From Luteimonas_C sp035250245 (GTDB lineage Bacteria; Pseudomonadota; Gammaproteobacteria; Xanthomonadales; Xanthomonadaceae): a stretch of 12,676 bases of DNA. The stretch covers positions 1 through 12,676 of the forward strand of contig DATFFH010000029.1 of assembly GCA_035250245.1 (NCBI GenBank). Direction: 5' to 3'. The translations under genes were made by a program, and so were the position numbers. The notes beneath the pieces were generated by a model. It was not told the DNA's origin. It saw nothing but the letters and a program-made list of their open reading frames with translations, and ran no database searches. Below, piece by piece: positions 10,958-12,676 of this stretch (positions within the stretch are counted from its first letter, which is position 1; each line of letters starts with the position of its first letter).

Positions 10958-12676
10958 CTATCGCGCCGCCATTTCGTACGTGCGCGGCCTGATGCCTTTC
11001 ATCCTGGCCATGAGTTCGGCATGCTTCGCCATCAGGCGGCGGCTGTCTTCCGTTCGCCCTTCCGCACGTAGTTGTTCGCCCAAAAGAAGATAAGCATCAG
11101 CCAAGCCTGGGCTATCAAACGGGAATTCGGCATTCAATTCGCCGACTACGGCTTTAAGCGCCTCCATGCTGTCGCGCCTTTGTTCCAAAGCCGCGTGATC
11201 GCGGGCCATCTCCAATCGCAACGCCAGGGATCGGATCTTGTCGAATCTGCTCCGGATGGTTTTCGGGTCGCCCATCTCCAGCAGTGCCTGCCGATGCAAC
11301 GCCAAGCCACCGCGAGCATCGTTCGACATTCTGGCGACCGTTCCCAGCCCCGCCTTGGCCGCCGCCAACGCGGCCGTTTGACCGTCTTGCGCTTCCAGGA
11401 CACTGCGATAGATCGCCGCGGCTTGCGCGGTATTACCCTGCTTCAGCATGGCCCTGGCCACATTCATGCGCATGTGGGGAATGCTGTATCGCTCCCGGGA
11501 TGTCTTCACGTAGCGCTCGAGCGCTCTTTCGTACAGAACCTGCGCAAGCGGGTAGTTCCCGAAATACTCCTCCACGTCGCCGAGCAGTTTTTCGGTGCCG
11601 GCCCTCTGCAAGGACAATTCGCCGGGCGAAGCCGCGTAGGTGTCCAAGGCCTTGCCGAGCTGCTCTCTGGCGGCGAGGTAGTCGCCCGCCCGGATCATGA
11701 TTCCGCTCACCCACAGCCTGTCGGCGGCCACCAGCAAGCCATTTTCGCCATACACGGAAATCCCTTCCGACAATGCGCGGTTCGCGTGCGGAACGGCTTT
11801 CTCGAACTGGTTCGTCTCGCGATAGTACGCAATGAGCTGCCGGCGCTGGGATGTAATTTCCGGATGGTTTTGCGGCAGATGTCTTTCGGCTTCACTCAAA
11901 CCATCGAGCAGCAGTCGTTCGCTTCGGCCACTACTGTCTTTGGAACCTTCGGCAGCCGCAAGCGCGCGCATGGCCCGCAAGCGATGCAGATCGCCCGGCG
12001 GGAAAGAACGCATCGCGATCTTGAGCGCCGCCGCGGCCAGGTTCTTCCCGTCGATCGCCTCGGATTCCAGATAATTCGACAGCGCCAGCAATGCCGTGAC
12101 CTTCGATCCGGAGTGTCTGATTCCGCCTACCAACGGGCCCAGCGCCGCGGCTTCCTTGCGGATCTTGATCAAAGACCCCTGTTGCTGAGCCAGTCTCAAT
12201 CGAGCCGAGAAGACCTCGGCCTTCCGTTCTGCGTCGACGTCGGAGAGCAGCGGCAGGGCCCTGTCGAGCAACTCCCATGCCTGTTTGTGGTCCCCTAGCG
12301 CAGCGTAGCTCTTGGCCATGACCACGAGCATCTCGACGGCGACGGTCGGTTCCCCCTCCAATGCGCGGAACAATGCTGTTCGATTCTTGTCCAGCATCTG
12401 CCGGACCGTGATCGTTTCGCCCAGAGAAACCTCCGGCGATACCGAATCGAACATATCCGTTACCAGCGTTTTTACGCTATTGGCCGTGCGCGTCTCTTTG
12501 TTCGCTACTTGAGCCTGATAGACAGCCTGTCTTTGTTGCCACAAGGCCCAGCCGGTGGTGCCCAGCAGCGCCACGATCGCCACCGCGGCGGCCGAGGCGC
12601 TCCAACGATGCCGGCGCAGGAACACCCGCATCCGATAGCCGGTGTCGTTGCGCAAGCTGATCGCCCGCCCGGTCGC
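10958..12676 (-). CDS. Membrane protein with C-terminal TPR-like domain, probable Ser/Thr protein kinase (partial, 5' end outside window)
   Basis: The frame is open through the right edge of the window, so only the last 572 residues are seen. They begin with a basic juxtamembrane stretch (GYRMRVFLRRHRWSAS) and one hydrophobic helix (AAAVAIVALLGTTGWALW). About 500 residues of helical hairpins follow, with TPR character (VVMAKSYAALGDHKQAWELL, RMNVARAMLKQGNTAQAAAI, YPLAQVLYERALERYV). The RRHRW-TM-TPR arrangement is typical of bacterial Hanks-type kinases with a cytosolic kinase domain, a TM helix and a periplasmic TPR sensor. The phrase before the TM (ATGRAISLRNDTGYRMRVFL) also fits the end of such a kinase module. 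The kinase domain itself is outside the window, so the kinase label is an inference. A TTG near 12655 could be read as a start, but the upstream frame continues and suits the family, so I treat the gene as truncated by the window. Confidence 0.78.
   Translation of the reverse strand, partial: ATGRAISLRNDTGYRMRVFLRRHRWSASAAAVAIVALLGTTGWALWQQRQAVYQAQVANKETRTANSVKTLVTDMFDSVSPEVSLGETITVRQMLDKNRTALFRALEGEPTVAVEMLVVMAKSYAALGDHKQAWELLDRALPLLSDVDAERKAEVFSARLRLAQQQGSLIKIRKEAAALGPLVGGIRHSGSKVTALLALSNYLESEAIDGKNLAAAALKIAMRSFPPGDLHRLRAMRALAAAEGSKDSSGRSERLLLDGLSEAERHLPQNHPEITSQRRQLIAYYRETNQFEKAVPHANRALSEGISVYGENGLLVAADRLWVSGIMIRAGDYLAAREQLGKALDTYAASPGELSLQRAGTEKLLGDVEEYFGNYPLAQVLYERALERYVKTSRERYSIPHMRMNVARAMLKQGNTAQAAAIYRSVLEAQDGQTAALAAAKAGLGTVARMSNDARGGLALHRQALLEMGDPKTIRSRFDKIRSLALRLEMARDHAALEQRRDSMEALKAVVGELNAEFPFDSPGLADAYLLLGEQLRAEGRTEDSRRLMAKHAELMARMKGIRPRTYEMAAR

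Noticed and set aside
11072..12298. 408-codon plus-strand open frame opposite the kinase/TPR gene
   Set aside because: The minus-strand product has a TM helix and TPR-like helices; the plus-strand frame shows no domain.

Overview
The window looks like chromosome of a high-GC gammaproteobacterium of the Xanthomonadaceae/Lysobacteraceae, most likely Lysobacter or a near relative. The reasons are strong G/C bias at third codon positions, many intergenic inverted pairs of GTAG-headed palindromes (REP type), and protein families typical of that group. Genus assignment is inference; there is no rRNA or other marker gene here.

Layout. Positions 1-381 hold the C-terminal membrane anchor of a YadA-like trimeric autotransporter, followed by a 28-bp perfect palindrome. 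Positions 650-2137 encode a lone Ycf46-like AAA+ ATPase. It converges on a LysR-type regulator (3128-2238, minus strand), and a REP pair lies in the gap. The regulator is divergent from a plus-strand run of small genes: AzoR-like flavin reductase, SugE/Gdx-type SMR transporter, AhpD-like carboxymuconolactone decarboxylase and, beyond a repeat block, a tautomerase-superfamily enzyme. Together these suggest a small electrophile/redox stress or detoxification locus controlled by the LysR protein.

Positions 5401-10381 are the most interesting part. They carry two copies of the same two-gene arrangement: a signal-peptide-less alpha/beta hydrolase of lipase class 3 type with a GHSLGGG nucleophile elbow, then an ankyrin-repeat protein with a lipoprotein signal peptide. 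The two hydrolases are paralogues and so are the two ankyrin lipoproteins. I read these as candidate antibacterial lipase effector/immunity pairs. The second hydrolase has an extra C-terminal tail of about 160 residues built from 11-residue repeats that resemble amphipathic membrane-surface helices. A YqcC-family (DUF446) gene lies between the two modules, and its stop codon is formed by the head of a REP element.

Positions 10538-12676 are on the minus strand: a DUF2277 protein and the C-terminal part (TM segment plus TPR-like helices) of a large membrane protein, probably a Ser/Thr kinase with a TPR sensor whose kinase domain lies outside the window.

Intergenic spaces carry at least five different palindrome sequences, all headed by GTAG and all arranged as inverted pairs, plus a separate compound palindromic element at 9427-9546. 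No tRNA, rRNA, CRISPR array, insertion sequence or phage gene was seen.
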